DNA of 64,000 nt from Heligmosomoides polygyrus polygyrus (GCA_947396885.1 OX377202.1:16554001-16618000), one strand, 5' to 3'. Positions 1-12,372 are shown, counted from the first letter of the stretch. Numbers and translations: made by a program. Notes: generated by a model from the letters alone, not told the origin.

Positions 1-2
1 GG

Positions 3-145
3 GTGATAAAACCATCTCGGGTCTCTTGTAGAATGTTCGTAGACGACGTAAAAATTTTCATCAGTATCTCAACACCTTCTTCTTGTGAGCAGATGCAGAA
101 AGCTCTTGATGCGCTCTTAAATTGGTCCAAAACTGGGAAAGACAA
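3..145 (+). pseudogene. LINE reverse-transcriptase fragment (FVDD motif)
   Basis: The plus-strand reading contains FVDDVKIF followed by a stretch ending ALDALLNWSKT. This resembles the catalytic YxDD/FADD block and downstream helix of non-LTR retrotransposon reverse transcriptases, where the usual form is FADD. The frame is cut by the left arm of the inverted-repeat element that begins at 145. A reading resumes beyond that element near 1562-1700 and may be the C-terminal end of the same LINE. It is not an intact gene. Confidence 0.5.
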
Positions 146-474
146 TTATAAACGGCGGATATCAGGACCGGCTCACCGTAACCGCAGTGCGGGTCGCGCC
201 GAGACATTGCTGTCTGCGCCCTCCTAGGTCAGTGATCGCGCGTCGGCGTCCACGCTGCGACGTCCGATCGATGTCTTGTGCGCCCGCGATGGCACCGTGT
301 GCAAGTGGGTCGCGGTGCAGTAGGTGGAGGGTTTACTTCATGCGAGGGATGTAGGGGGTTCGGTTCTCGGGCGCCGTGGCGTTCTTGCACTTCAGCTGAG
401 TATCTGAGATCTGGGAGGGTTCGACGTCTACACGACGTTGCGCGTTTTTTGCGCATTGTTTCAGCCGTATGCGC

Positions 475-1395
475 TTCGCCGCTCGAAGAGCGCAGAACCC
501 AGCCGCGGACTCCCCCTGAGCGACGAAAGCAGTTTCCATACGAGCAGTATTATGGCACACACCCTGGAGTCCCTTCCTTAGCCTGGCTCTGCGCTCGAAG
601 AGCGCAGAACCCAGCCGCGAACTCCCCCTGAGCGAAGAAAGCAGTCTCCTTACGAGCAGCTTGTATGGCACACACCCTGGAGTCCCTTCCCTAGCCTGGC
701 TCGCGGCTGGGCTCTGGGCTCGAAGAGCGCAGAACCCAGCCGCGAACTCCCCCTGGGCGAAGAAAGCAGTCTCCGTACGAGCAGCTTGTATGGCACACAC
801 CCTGGGGCCGTATGCTCGTGCTCCCCCGTTGGGGGAGAATCAATCAATATCAGCATATCTCATCACACCCCGATCCTCCGTCGGGGGAGACACGGAGTAG
901 ACGAGCATACGGCCCCTGGAGTCCCTTCCCTAGCCTGACTCTGCGCTCGAAGAGCGCAGAACCCAGCCGCGAACTCCCCCTGAGCGAAGAAAGCAGTCTC
1001 CATACGAGCAGCTTGTATGGCACACACCCTGGAGTCCCTTCCCTAGCCTGGCTCTGCGCTCGAAGAGCGCAGAACCCAGCCGCGAACTCCCCCTGAGCGA
1101 AGAAAGCAGTCTCCATACGAGCAGCTTGTATGGCACACACCCTGGAGTCCCTTCCCTAGCCTAGCTCTGCGCTCGAAGAGCGCAGAACCCAGCCGCGAAC
1201 TCCCCCTGAGCGAAGAAAGCAGTCTCCATACGAGCAGCTTGTATGGCACACACCCTGGAGTCCCTTCCCTAGCCTAGCTCTGCGCTCGAAGAGCGCAGAA
1301 CCCAGCCGCGAACTCCCCCTGAGCGAAGAAAGCAGTCTCCATACGAGCAGCTTGTATGGCAAACACCATGGAGTCCCTTCCCTAGCCTTGTTCTG
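475..1395. repeat. Minisatellite, unit about 113 bp, roughly seven copies
   Basis: The block GCTCGAAGAGCGCAGAACCC recurs near 481, 593, 719, 947, 1060, 1173 and 1286. The last four copies are spaced at exactly 113 bases and are nearly identical. Each unit includes the short palindrome GCGCTCGAAGAGCGC. Several long overlapping open readings on both strands here come from the repeat and are not genes. The gap between the third and fourth copies is explained by the small insertion at 806-914. Confidence 0.9.
806..914. mobile_element. 109-bp palindromic MITE inside the minisatellite
   Basis: The ends GGCCGTATGCTCGT and ACGAGCATACGGCC are inverted copies. The flanks carry the same five bases, CCTGG, at 801-805 and 915-919, as expected for a target-site duplication. 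It interrupts one 113-bp repeat unit, so it arrived after the array had formed. Confidence 0.75.
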
Positions 1396-1561
1396 CGATT
1401 GCACAATGGACGTCTCACCCGACGCCTAAGGTTACGGTGAGCCGGTCCTGATATCCGCCGTTTATAATCCTGTAACTGGACAATATAGTTTCACAAGGAA
1501 AGCCCTATTAAAAACTGGCAATTGTGATTATAGCAGCATAGCCGGTGGCACACAACGTAAT

Positions 1562-1700
1562 GTGGCCTTAGAACTACCAACTCTGGAATGTGGGAGAAAA
1601 ATCATCGATTTAGCAATGGTACGAAAAATTGTGACTGGTCGAGTTCATCTCAGTGGTTCCTTCTTCTCTACCAGAGGCGACATCCAAAAGATATTTCTAA
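1562..1700 (+). pseudogene. Possible C-terminal LINE remnant
   Basis: The reading ALELPTLECGRKIIDLAMVR resembles the Arg-rich helix near the end of Jockey/CR1-type reverse transcriptase polyproteins. It lies just outside the inverted-repeat element that cut the RT fragment at the window start, so the two could be halves of one element. The family assignment is tentative. Confidence 0.35.
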
Positions 1701-1934
1701 CCCTGGCCAAGACTACAGTGAGAACGGCTTTTTTCATTCACACGGCGGGAGCTGAATACCAAGAGCTGTGCAAGCGGGTTCTCCACGCATTTAGCCCATT
1801 GATGAGTTTCTGCATATCAAGCCCTTATTCTCTTATTCTATACAAATCTTTCATTTTAATTCTGTTATAGTAAATCCTGTTGCTATTTAGTTCTTTCATT
1901 GTCTAGCCAACATTTCTGTGAATGATGATTGGAC

Positions 1935-2497
1935 GGATCTATCCTAGTCCGGGGGGGGGGGCACATAATTAAAAAGTACGTGACAAAATGGATTGAGACT
2001 TACCGAGCGGCTCCTAGAGAACGAGTTGGAACCTAAAAGAAACCTAAAACAAACAAACAAACAAAAAATAAAGAATCGCCGCGGTTTACAACCGTTCGGC
2101 GGGCAAAGAGCGACGGAATGGAGGTATGCCACGTGCTGACCGCCGGCTGACATGTTATAACCAGGATCTAACATGGTGAATAGGGCGCATGAAGCCGCAT
2201 GCCTCGTGCTGACCGTCGCCTGACATGTTATAACCAGGATCTAACATGGTGAATAGGCGCATAAAGCCGCATGCCGCGTGCTGACCGCCGCCTGATATGT
2301 TATAACCAGGATCCAACATGGTGAGGAGGGCATACAACTGCCGGCTTACAACCGCAACAAATGTAATTCTCTTTTTTTTTCTTTGTGATTATTCTTGTTT
2401 AGGGTCCTGTGTTGTTCTGTAGGAGTCGCTCGGAGGCCTCAAGTGAATTTGTTACATATAATACTTTTTATCTAAGTGGCCCCCGGACTAGGGGCAC
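1935..2497. mobile_element. Inverted-repeat element with 70-bp internal tandem repeats, copy 1
   Basis: The left end GGATCTATCCTAGTCC is followed by an 11-G run. The right end mirrors it less well (CCCCCGGACTAGG). The centre holds about three tandem units of roughly 70 bp built on CATGTTATAACCAGGATC. Copy 2 lies at 23586-24081 with the same arms, the same core and the same order. There is no transposase reading, so the element is non-autonomous. Confidence 0.7.
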
Positions 2498-2656
2498 GTA
2501 CATCTACACGCTTTTGTCAGAATGATTAAGCTCTATAAGAGCTGCACCAATATTTAGGGCGATATGGAAGAAAGCATCTGACTTACCTCAGCCTACTCCA
2601 GATAAAAAAAGCCTTCGCAACACTAATTTTTCAGTCAATGACCGAACAATTCACAA

Positions 2657-2662
2657 TTTATT
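2657..2662 (-). terminator. Candidate polyadenylation signal for the RCC1 gene
   Basis: AATAAA on the minus strand about 500 bases past the RCC1 stop. Other AT-rich sites lie nearby, so this is a candidate only. Confidence 0.3.
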
Positions 2663-3159
2663 GAACATGGTACAAATTACAAAGGAGATTCCTTAACAGG
2701 AAACGCACGCACGGTAAATAGCCTAATGCCGAAAAAAATCCTCGACTGAACATAAACCACGTTTACTAAAGAGTATCTGACTTTGTATCACCTTTAGTTC
2801 TTGGTTACTTAACAATCACTTTTGTATTGTACTCAACAACAAGGAAAGGACTACAATCAGAATATAATTGAAAGAGGACAGCACGAACAGGGAAGTGGAA
2901 CGGCGGATTATCTGCATGGAATGAGGTAAGAATCTCGAACACTGACAGTGAGAAACAGTGTTATCTAAACCTTCAGGCGAGAATTCCAACTCCTGCGCCG
3001 GGATGAACTTCTTTCCTAACACGACTACGACGACAAGATAACGTCAAGTCGATCTGTTACCACAACAACAATATACAAATAGAAACCACACAACTTGGCA
3101 GCATGAGACGAAGTTACAAACAACATTCACATCGAGACAGGCTCTCTACTGCACGGACT

Positions 3160-6100
3160 TCAGGCCTTCTTGGCCAGGAATAAACAGTGGTTGTCCGAAA
3201 TCGACGCGGATATGATCTTGTATCCATCCAAGTGCGCCGAAGTGATCTTTTCCGGCTTCGGAACGATCTAGAAAATCCGGATGAAGTCAGGAAATATTAG
3301 GATGCCAGCTGTCACTTTACCTTCTCGTCATCGTCCTTCAAGCCAAGTCCGAGTTGACCACTGGTGTCGCATCCCCACGCGTAAGCGTCACCATCCTCGG
3401 TCCACGCTAATGAGCACCCCAGTTTGGCCGTTGTTCCAGCAATTTTCCCGGCTTCGGCAGGGAACTCAATTCGTTCCAGGGTAGAGTACCTGCAAGATGT
3501 TTTCTTTCAGTTTCATATGGGAATTTTGAGGAGTTTACAGACCGCTAAGAGTATAAGCTCACTTCCAATGCTCTGAGTCATCGTTTCCTGTCCATGTTCC
3601 GAGGCCGAGGGCGTTGTCGGTGTTTTTGCCAATTCCGTAGACCTCCCCTGAATAATGCTCGCCATTTCCGAGTCTCATTCACCAAAACATTTGCGTACTG
3701 GAGCACAAATTCTGGACAAAGGCAATGAAACCATAACCAGATAACGTATAAATCGGCTATTTTTTGCCGACCTATCTAGTCGTACGGCGCATTCATACGT
3801 CTCCAAATGCATGTCGAGCACCAGCACCAACATGACATAGTTTCGTACCCAAGAGGATTTTCGGACCTATCCTAATCGGAGGGCTAAGGCAGGTAGTGAT
3901 TTGCGTCCCCAATCCCTCGCTTGAGTTTCAACGTGAGCTTCAGCTGTTATCCCATGATACGAGGGTTTTCATTTGAATTCAGAGTGTGGTTGTGTGGCAT
4001 GGTATTAGGTTGATCGAAAAGTCGTGCAACACTAGCACAACAATATTCAGATTTGTCCCTGTTTGCTAAAACAAAAACTCAGTCCACGATATATTTCCCT
4101 CCAAGTCTACGATCCTGCCCCACCTTTCAGGCAGCCTTTCAATTCCTTTCCACCAGAACTCCGAGGGCTGTGAGGAAAACAATTCAGAAACCTCCATTTC
4201 CAGTTGACGTCGATCATCGAACTCTCTACCTCGAAGATGCTGCTTCAGAGCTCTAAACAGGTGGTAGTCAGAAGGAGCGAAGTCTGGAGAGTACGGTGGA
4301 TGGGGCAGAACTTCCCAGCCTAACTCCTGGATTTTCCCGCGACTCACTTTTGCGACATGAGGACGCGCGTAGTCGTGCAGCAGGTAGACATTTTCCCGTT
4401 CTGGACGTTTTTGGCGCATGGCGTCGGCCAAGCTCTGGAGCTGGGTAGACAGATGCTGTTACTGTGGTTTCACTATCCAGCAACTCCCAATAAAGCATGC
4501 CTTCTGCGTCCAACAGAGGGGCGTCCGGAAGGAGGTCGACCTTCGAGAGAGATATCTCCAGCCTTGAAGCGCTGATACCAACGGGTCACTGTGGAATAGT
4601 GAATGACTTCCTCCTTGAATGCAGCGCAGTCCTTGCGGAATGGCCTTGCAGAAATTCGTGGTATACGGTAGGTCGTAGGATGAATAACATGCAGTGACCA
4701 GTCGATGACAACTGATCGTTTTTCCTTCACCGAGAAGACTACTACCACTCCAACAACCCCGGAGGGATGGAAGGCGTAGTTGGCACAGGCGTGACTCGAA
4801 TCAAGAACCATTAATCGAGGTGCATACCAAAAATATCATCTGCGACTGCGCTACAAAGCGGCTAAAATGGAAAACTATGCTCCTACAAATCGATATTTAA
4901 GTTCAAATCCAGAAACAGCAGATTGACTTTATTCTTCCTGATAGCGGGTGATTGAGTACGGTTGAGTTATTTTTGGGGAAACGGGATATAGGAACAGCTG
5001 ATCAACATAAACATAACATATGTAAGTTGAATGTCCTTAAAATTTCCAACTACTTTAATGCTTTAAAAACTTAACTTTAGCAGCTAGCTAGCTTTAACTT
5101 TAATAATAAACTTTTAACTATGCTATATAATAATGGAAGTTTTTTTACGTTGTATTGTAGTACACGGAATATAAAATTAAAGTTCTTGAAGCAATTTTGT
5201 TGAATTATCTCTGATAATTTATACCCCTTCAAAAAGGTTGTAACGCCTTCACTAAAGAGCCACCGGGGAGGTGTTATAACAAAAAGGCTCGTTTGGAGAT
5301 AGGTGGCAAAACGAACCACTTTGTTTGAATACAAAATTTCTGATTTTATACTTTGCACCTTCAGTTTACTTTATTATTTTGATGTTAACTATAGTCTTGA
5401 GCCGAGTCCAAATCATAAACCCCTGTCACCCCATTAGAGATGACTTAACGCACTCTAACAAACCTTCTTTATCTCGAGCTATTATGTGTTGTACCCCATC
5501 CATATGTGTCCAGTGTCGACCCAAGTAGGCAGTTGCAACTCCAGGTGTTAGAATTCGTAGTTCACGCTTGTCCTCAGAATCGGCTGAAATGGGTCCAATG
5601 AGGAGAGCCGAGTTTTTGACAAGACGCAACAATCTGTCATAGCACATCTTTCCTCCGAAACAAAAGTCGCCGCGGTATGCGGCCACCTACGATCACCTTA
5701 CCATCAGTTGGTGCTTCTCCTTCAATAGGCACGCCAAGATGCTCGAAGTTGTTCAGCCCGAATGAGAAGACCTGGTCGTCTGATACTAGCATAGTCCAGA
5801 ACCCTCCAGCATGAATGTCCTGTAAACACTACTATAGACTGACTTTCCTCGGGTGGCGCATTATTGAGCTCGCCTACCTTTATAGGAATATCCTTCCTTT
5901 TCTTGTCTTGCAATATGAGAATCAACGATCTTCCGTCCTCGTCGACCATGTATTCTGAAAGAAGAAACCTTCAAGGTGTGTTGCGGAGCCAACTAACACA
6001 GTTTCGTTGCTCACGTCCTCGGATCGATCCAGTCCTCTTGCTTCTTCCCAATTGGCCCATTTTTCCATCACCGAATGTCAAAACTTTGCCGTCCTCTTCC

Positions 6101-9100
6101 AGCATGACCAGGTGATTTTCACCAGCTGCGATCTAGAAGAATATCACTGGAAAGGTTTCATCGATATTACAACGGACATTGGTGGATTAAAAAAATCGGC
6201 ACCACACAGGATTTAAAGCAGCAAGCCTTGTTTTTAAGCATGGAAATCATTAATTAAACAACTAAGGCTGGCCTGTTCTCCTCTTCATCAAAGGTGCCTT
6301 CGAATAAACCTATTGGCATTCTTTCTTAAATGATCATAATAAAGTCTATGTTACGCGATCATGAGGCTTGAGCATTTTGATAGAATTGTTTCAGTTTCAT
6401 TGTCCCTCATAGGTTTACAACAGCGTAGCCTGACATTTTACCGGAGACCTCGTTATCAAAGATCAGCAAGAAGTTCAAACTTTCGAAGGCTGGGCGCTCA
6501 TATCATCAAAGGCTTTGTTTATTATCATTCCTGGTAGCATTATTGGGAAATTGAGTGTCAATAGGAAACGACTTCTCCATAAGGGCAACTCATAGCTGTT
6601 CTACCAATACTTAACCCCCATCCAACTATATGACAATGACAACGATGTCTTGTTTCGATTGGAACTCTAGCGCCAGGCGGACTCAAAGCCGCACCTCCTC
6701 CGAGCGGGCGGGAATGCTCTACCCTAGGCCCCCTACAAGGCCGGCGCTATTTGATCGAACGCAACATCTGCACTTTGTGGGACCCGTCAGCACTTACTCA
6801 TATATCGAGATGAGCCGGACGCGGTTCTATCCAGACCCTCAGCTTGACTGGTTCCATGCTGATATCAGTGGCCGGCTCATCCCGATATACGAGTGAGTGC
6901 ATACGGGTCTCACGAGGTATGGACGTTGCGTTCGATCAAACAACGTCGGTGTTGTAATGGCGTAGAGCACTCCAGCTGATCAGCAGGAGGTACGGATTCG
7001 AGTCCCCCCTGACGCGAGAGCTTCTACTGCAACAACTTACAGCCTCTACACCAGCCCCTTAAGGCTTAAAGAAACTGAATTCAATTATATGACAATCATT
7101 GAACAAGGAACACGTGCATTCCTACTGCCAACACCTTTTGCCGTTTTTCCACTGTGTGAGATGTGAAACACCAGATATCTGGCAGCATACACCTTCACAC
7201 TGGCTGTGTCTCTTTCCCTCTGGCTATCATATAGTCGAGCAATCATTTAAAGTTCCTAACAGCGGTGAACTCCATTCGTGCTTGTTTTGTTTATTCTCGA
7301 CATTCTTGAGGTACCAGTCCGATCAACGGGATGGAACCAGTTGAAGCCTTTGGCGATATGAGTAATCCATCTACGAATCCGAACATTGCCAGCTTCTTAT
7401 GATATTGGCAATTTATGGTCAACCAGTGGTGTGACACGGGACTCGTAAGGTTAAATGGAGTCGCTCTACAACAGGTGGACTCCTATGTCTACCTGGGAAG
7501 AGAGCTGAAGATGGATAACGACCTCGCTCCTGAAATCGCCGGCAGGAGACGCGCAGGATGGGCAGCCTTCAGTTCGATCCGCGAAGTCACCGATCAGGTC
7601 AAGGATGCCGGCCTCAGGGCCTCGATATTCAACGCCTCTGTACTGCCTGCGATGTGCTACGCGACGAAAATCTGGCCCGACAACAAGACAATGGCCAGAG
7701 CAATGCAAACTACGCATCGTGCACTGGAGAGATGTCTTCTGAGGACAAGCCTTCGTCAGCAATGGCAACAAGGCCTCCGAAGCTCGGAGCTACGGGAGAA
7801 GTCGCAATTAGCAGACCCGCTGCAGTACATGAAGAAGTCCAAATATCGCTGGGCCGGACACCTGCTTCGACGAAAGGATGATAGATGGAGTCTCCTTGTC
7901 ACAGAATAGTTCCCGAGAGTCCATAAGAGGCCAGTGGGACGACCGCCAACGCGAAGGGCAGACTCATTCTCAAGATCTTTCAGAGAGCGGAGTCTGCCTC
8001 ACTGGATGCATGGTGCCAGAGATCGAGGGCCTGGAAGAGTTGTGGTCCCCGCTGAGAACACCTCCAGCCGAGAAAAGGACCACCAAAGTATCAAGGTATG
8101 TTTGACATTGGCAGCATCCAGACGTCAAGATACGCAACAACAAGCCTTTGTGGCACAGCGAAACTAAACAGTTCTAATAAAGGCTTCCAGTTGGACAGTT
8201 CATTTCTTCAGCATATGTATTTGATTTCCACTCGTGTTCAAGCAACTTGCTGCCGCGAGTTTCTTCCTCTCCTTTCTGTTCAATCACATGAACCGAAACA
8301 CTAACAAATCAAAGGCCGCGCGATTGGAAGTCGCTTAGAAGAGGAATACGAATAGTCGACGAAGCAAACTGCTCAACAACCAAAATATTCTGACACAGTA
8401 GCAATTGCGGCCAACTGACCTTCACGATGACTCTCTTCTTGTAGTGTATCAGGACAACAGGATGGTCTTTCATCTTGGTGAGAAGCGGATGTACATTGAT
8501 CTCACCACTGGTATCCTAGAATAGGTAGCAATAGGTACATGTTCTTCGCAAGACACTAGCTATACACTTACCCTAAGATTTCCCCAAACTATTACTGATC
8601 CCTTGTCGGTGAGAGCAGCCGTGAAGCTAGCACCAGCTGCGAGCATTACGATCTATAAATATAGATTACTAGAATGTCAAGGTGTACGAAGAGAAATAAG
8701 GTGTGGATAGCGTACCTTTCCTTGAGATTTGATTTCGTCTGTTAGCTCAACCTTTGAGAACTTGTCAGTGCTACCTTCTGGCTCAACTCCTGAAAATAGA
8801 GCCATAAGTGCTGCAAATGTTGCAAGTACCGATCAAGAAGTCCTTACCCGTCGCAGGTACCGTTCCCTGTTCATTGATGCCGCACATGTAGACGTCTCCA
8901 TCTTTAGTCAAAAGAGCCGAATGAACACCTCCTGCCACAACCTAAAAAACACGTTAAGACGTCTGCTAAGATGAGAAACTCGGGCTATGGCAAGCACATC
9001 GCTTTAAAAACTTCAGGCGGGATCCTTTCTTACGAATTTTGTCGAAGGCCTTTCGGAACGTTAGAGATCATTCAACTGAGTCCGGAAGATTTGTCCTAAC

Positions 9101-12100
9101 CTTACTAGAAAAACAATGCATGAGAAACTCTAAATGCGTCATCTCAAAGTCTGAGTTAATGTTAGAATACTCATTTTTGGACACCGGGCAAATATAGACG
9201 TACAAGAATTCACATTGTACTGAGCTCAGCTTACCAAATGCTTCACCGCTACCATTGCTTGCGCAACTATTGCGATGTTCGGCAAAGTTCATGATTTAAG
9301 TATAAAAAGGAGAAAAGACGCCCCAGTTTGGGATGTCTATGTAGTATTTTGGAGACAACTTGAGTGCGTATGTAGCCTCTACAACGACTAGCAGTGGCCG
9401 GCCGATGGACAAGTCACGGTTTCAGCTCTCCTTGAGGTATGGACTGCTTGCTTGGCCTGGGCAGGACCCGAACCCAGAACCTCAATTTGATACGCATGCG
9501 ACAGCGGGCACATTTTCCATCTACGCTACAACGAGCACAATTCATCGCTATCCTCTCTTAACCAACCTGAACTATCTGTAGGCCTTCGTCCTCCACTATG
9601 TCAACCTTCCGTGGTTTCTTTGTCGTTGTGCGACCAGGATGTCCGAGTTGTTCACCTTCTCCACATGACAGAACTCTATCGCCCACTTCCTGCGAAACAT
9701 AGTCGGTCCACGACAGTTTCACTTTAGCGTGAGCGACGCGACCTAAAACACAGACAGCTAAACCAACAAACTATATGAAGAAAAACTGAAGCACAGTTCA
9801 GAAACCGGCTGCTGTAATGGAAAGAATCATTAAGAGTTGCGCATCAACGAGCAGCCTATGATAAAACCATAATGCCGCTCTACCACCTACTTTCAATTAG
9901 GTGGTAGAGCGGCATTATGGTTTTATCCTAGGTTCCATTATGGTTTTATCCTAGGCAAATACTGTATTTGCGGAACGGCTCCAAGAGGGGGGGGGGGGGG
10001 GCACTGTCTGGTATCAATGGATGTCTCCTAAGACCGATGACATCCACCTCTAGGTTAGGAACGCTCCAGTACGGTCTTGGACAGAGAACAACACCTCACA
10101 CATTGAACACACCACATGTCTAGGAATAAGTTATAAAAGGACAGCGTTAACCAATCCCTGTTCCTATTTTTAGAGCATAGCTTTAAAAGTAATCTTAAGA
10201 GACTTTTGTACAGAGATTTTCACTACGCTTCATTGCTTACCTTCCTATGAGTGTATGAATCTTTCAGATCTATGTTCGATCGATCTTTCTTCTTGTTCAT
10301 TAAGTTCTCCATTCGAGACGAGTTTTTTTAAAACATTTTTTTAGCACCCTTGACGAATTGTTTGCGCTTTGTATGAATTTTACGTATAAATACATGAATG
10401 AATTTTGTGGAGGGAGGCGGAAAGATGTCGTATTTGGGTCGTGCTATGACTTCCTGTGGCTAGTCGAGGGAGGTTGGTGCTTATTCCTTCTTCCCGAGCT
10501 AGGTGGTTCAAATTCGCCGATCTCGAAGTGATAGAAAGCTCGATCTGCCTGAGTGCGACGGACCAAAGCCAAGAACTTCAAGCTGCAGTTCGGCGCCACC
10601 TCCAGGGTGTTACCACACGCTTCAGGCTGTAATACGAACATACAAGTTTTCGCCGCGAGCGCGGCGGCCTCTGCCGCACATGCGACGAGCCGCTAGTCAC
10701 GCATGCTTCCTGGACGGGATATTATGGGGAAAATGGAGCTCTAGCAAACTCCTGAGTTATGCTGCAATGTATCTAGATATGTGGCTTAGAAAGAAAGTCT
10801 TTTAAAAGCTTCTTGTCATAAAGGGCGACAAAATCTTCTCACAATGGAAGCAGATGTTTATTTCTTCGCTTAGGTCATCCAATTCTCTCTTGAAATATCC
10901 ATTTTCTCTGAGTTTTCTCTAAGTGCACCGGGGAACCCTCAAATAGCTGATAGAGGTTGCAAAAGAGCTTTTGCAGTCACAAGAGCATTAGACTTCGTGA
11001 CTGTAGCAGCACATACTGTGCAGATGTCGCGCTTGCCGCAGCAGTCGCCGCGGCCGCCGCGCGCTTTCGTATGTTTAGTTTGCTCCTCCGCGCTCCATAA
11101 TCAGGAAAATGTAAATCAATTGCTGGCTCAAAAGTGCGGAAGTGGAGAAAACGGGTTCACTGGATAAGCGCCGCCTTCTTCGAAGGAGTAGTGATATATG
11201 ATAGCAGTGAGACGGTCTGATCTTCAAAATGGCCCTTGATGCTGTCAGTCGCTAAGCCAGAAATTCTTCGAAATGCTTTCATAGCTCATCGTGGCTGACC
11301 TCATGGAATGTGTGCTGCACACAATCGATCAACAGCGTTGAACTACATGGCCTCATGAAAGCTTTGGCTGAATTCGTCTCATTCGCAGACGCGAAAGGCT
11401 CCGCTGGAGCCAGAAGGGGACAAAAAGCAAAGGCAGGATGTTGGATTGTTAAGAGACTTGTTTCCGACGACACATTTAGCTGATCAGTACAAATAACTGT
11501 AGCGGATTGTCAGATGCTAGTGACGCTATAGTAGTGTGCTTCTCCACGGCATCAATTCTTTAGACCTCCGAGCTCTAAGAAAAACTAAATAAGCTAGCCA
11601 ACCTTCCAATCATCCCTTTCTTTCATAGACTAGCTGGTGTTGCATGTTCCTAGAAGAGGTCAGATACAACCAAAGGTCGCGCCATAAAACAATCTTCTGG
11701 ACGTTCTGTGTTTATAATGCTTTAACGACTCCGGGTCGTAAACCAGAGCCTTCCCCAAGGCTGCATCAGGGCCATCAACTAACAGAAACCGCTCAGTAAT
11801 CAACGAGGTCACAACAGGTTAAGTAAAGAAAAGTAAGGCAATGACAAGATTATCTCGTTGCCCGAAACGCAGCATGAAAGACCAGAAGGTACCGATAAAT
11901 GGCGAGATGCCCAAAATCAGTAAGATAGTGATAGTAAGCAAGAGTGAGGTGATGAACTGATGCTTTCTTTTGAAAAATTTCGGTAGCTTGGTGTCGGCAC
12001 CCCTATAAGCCCACTCCTGGAGACCATAGAGTCAAAAGGATCTACCATAAAACTAGCGGAGACTTTCGCTATCCTCACCTCTCCCTGGAGTCTTGGGAGT

Positions 12101-12372
12101 CTTTGCTGGCGTCGGTGTCTGTGCCTCATCCTCTTCAACAACCTTTCGTTTACGTCCACGTCTTCCTGGGGTTGTCACAGTCTGCAATGGAAAATAGAAA
12201 TAGTGAGGTAAACCGTTGTTCCTTCACAACTGGTGACAAAAGAACTCGAAATCACACAACGGAAAAGAAACCTACAGAACCGTAGATTAGACTTAACACT
12301 TACACCTGATCGATTCTCCTTCTCTAAGGGAGACTTGTCCGCTCCAGGATTGCGAGTTTTTCTACGAGGCAT
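3160..12372 (-). CDS. ran-3: RCC1 (regulator of chromosome condensation), Ran GEF, complete 13-exon gene
   Basis: RCC1 is the chromatin-bound nucleotide exchange factor for Ran; it generates nuclear Ran-GTP for transport and spindle assembly. Exons: 12372-12304, 12181-12079, 9742-9567, 8941-8848, 8789-8716, 8652-8572, 8515-8420, 6132-6015, 5954-5878, 5686-5464, 3647-3563, 3489-3321, 3267-3160. All junctions are GT..AG with matching phases, and the sum is 1473 bases, giving 490 residues. The N-terminus is a basic tail (MPRRKTRN, then GRRGRKRK) typical of RCC1 nuclear and chromatin targeting. Repeat-type blocks follow, for example [52 protein letters not shown] with [28 protein letters not shown] and [15 protein letters not shown]. 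The C-terminus is [17 protein letters not shown]. The weakest part is exon 10, whose first half is divergent but whose phase and end fit. Length and order match RCC1 family members. Confidence 0.93.
4011..4735 (-). pseudogene. Mariner transposase remnant in RCC1 intron 10
   Basis: The minus-strand reading 4431-4066 ends a mariner transposase: HDYARPHVA and [15 protein letters not shown] supply the second and third catalytic Asp of the DD34D triad. The helix-turn-helix segment [20 protein letters not shown] lies at about 4600-4500. The central part with the first Asp (GDE motif) is missing or scrambled, so the copy is dead. A possible left terminal repeat is at 4011 (GGTTGATCGAAAAGTCGTGC); I could not find its partner. 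Confidence 0.8.
4754..4855 (-). repeat. SINE fragment
   Basis: The segment contains CGGAGGGATGGAAGGCGTAG and ends with the complement of a tRNA-like head (GACTGCGCTAC), as in the larger SINE copies elsewhere in the window. Only the 5' third is present. Confidence 0.5.
6645..7035. repeat. Foldback element with tRNA-like arms, copy A
   Basis: The left arm (TAGCGCCAGGCGGACTC) and right arm (TCGAGTCCCCCCTGACGCGA) are inverted copies. Each includes a tRNA-like B-box region and the sequence around GATCGAACGCAAC. An inner inverted pair (CGATATACGAGTGAG and its mirror) is also present. It lies in RCC1 intron 7. Related copies are at 35481-35850, 41060-41280 and, partly, 40065-40198. Confidence 0.65.
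7411..8100 (+). pseudogene. RTE-like LINE 3' end fragment
   Basis: The reading [20 protein letters not shown] through [17 protein letters not shown] to [16 protein letters not shown] is the region after the reverse-transcriptase palm in RTE-like LINEs. It is closely similar to the minus-strand LINE at 37915-39382. A frameshift follows the WAGHLLRR block, and the element ends at CACCAAAGTATCAAGG. The 5' part is missing. It sits inside RCC1 intron 7. Confidence 0.8.
9363..9540 (-). repeat. SINE fragment in RCC1 intron 3
   Basis: GGCCGGCCGATGGACAAGTC, TGGCCTGGGCAGGACCCG and CGAACCCAGAACC match the order of segments in the SINE copies at 14322-14612 and 56938-57232. The outermost ends are lost. 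Confidence 0.55.
9743..12078. other. RCC1 intron 2: no other gene seen
   Basis: Apart from the hairpin at 9860-9927 and a 15-G run at 9987-10001, I recognise nothing certain here. A GC-rich stretch at 10440-10800 has short open readings on both strands but no family motif. Confidence 0.5.
9860..9927. repeat. Perfect 30-bp hairpin with 8-base loop
   Basis: The stem arms at 9860-9889 and 9898-9927 are exactly complementary; the loop is CTTTCAAT. A second copy of the right arm end (CATTATGGTTTTATCCTAGG) follows directly. It lies in RCC1 intron 2 and is probably a MITE core. Confidence 0.85.

Larger units (their letters stand above)
145..1468. mobile_element. Inverted-repeat element carrying a 113-bp minisatellite
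   Basis: The arms at 145-183 and 1430-1468 are perfect 39-base inverted copies (outer end ATTATAAACGGCGG). The interior is mostly tandem repeats and I see no transposase reading frame. This looks like a non-autonomous DNA transposon or foldback element. It has inserted into the LINE scrap that starts the window. No clear target-site duplication was identified. Confidence 0.75.

Noticed and set aside
475..1395. Direct repeats that might be taken for a CRISPR array
   Set aside because: Units of 113 bp are contiguous, with no unique spacers and no cas genes, and the sequence is eukaryotic; it is a minisatellite.
4053..4256. Plus-strand open frame opposite the mariner
   Set aside because: It is the complement of transposase coding sequence.
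10444..10805. GC-rich opposite-strand frames in RCC1 intron 2
   Set aside because: No conserved motif and no splice context; could be repeat DNA but no second copy was found in the window.
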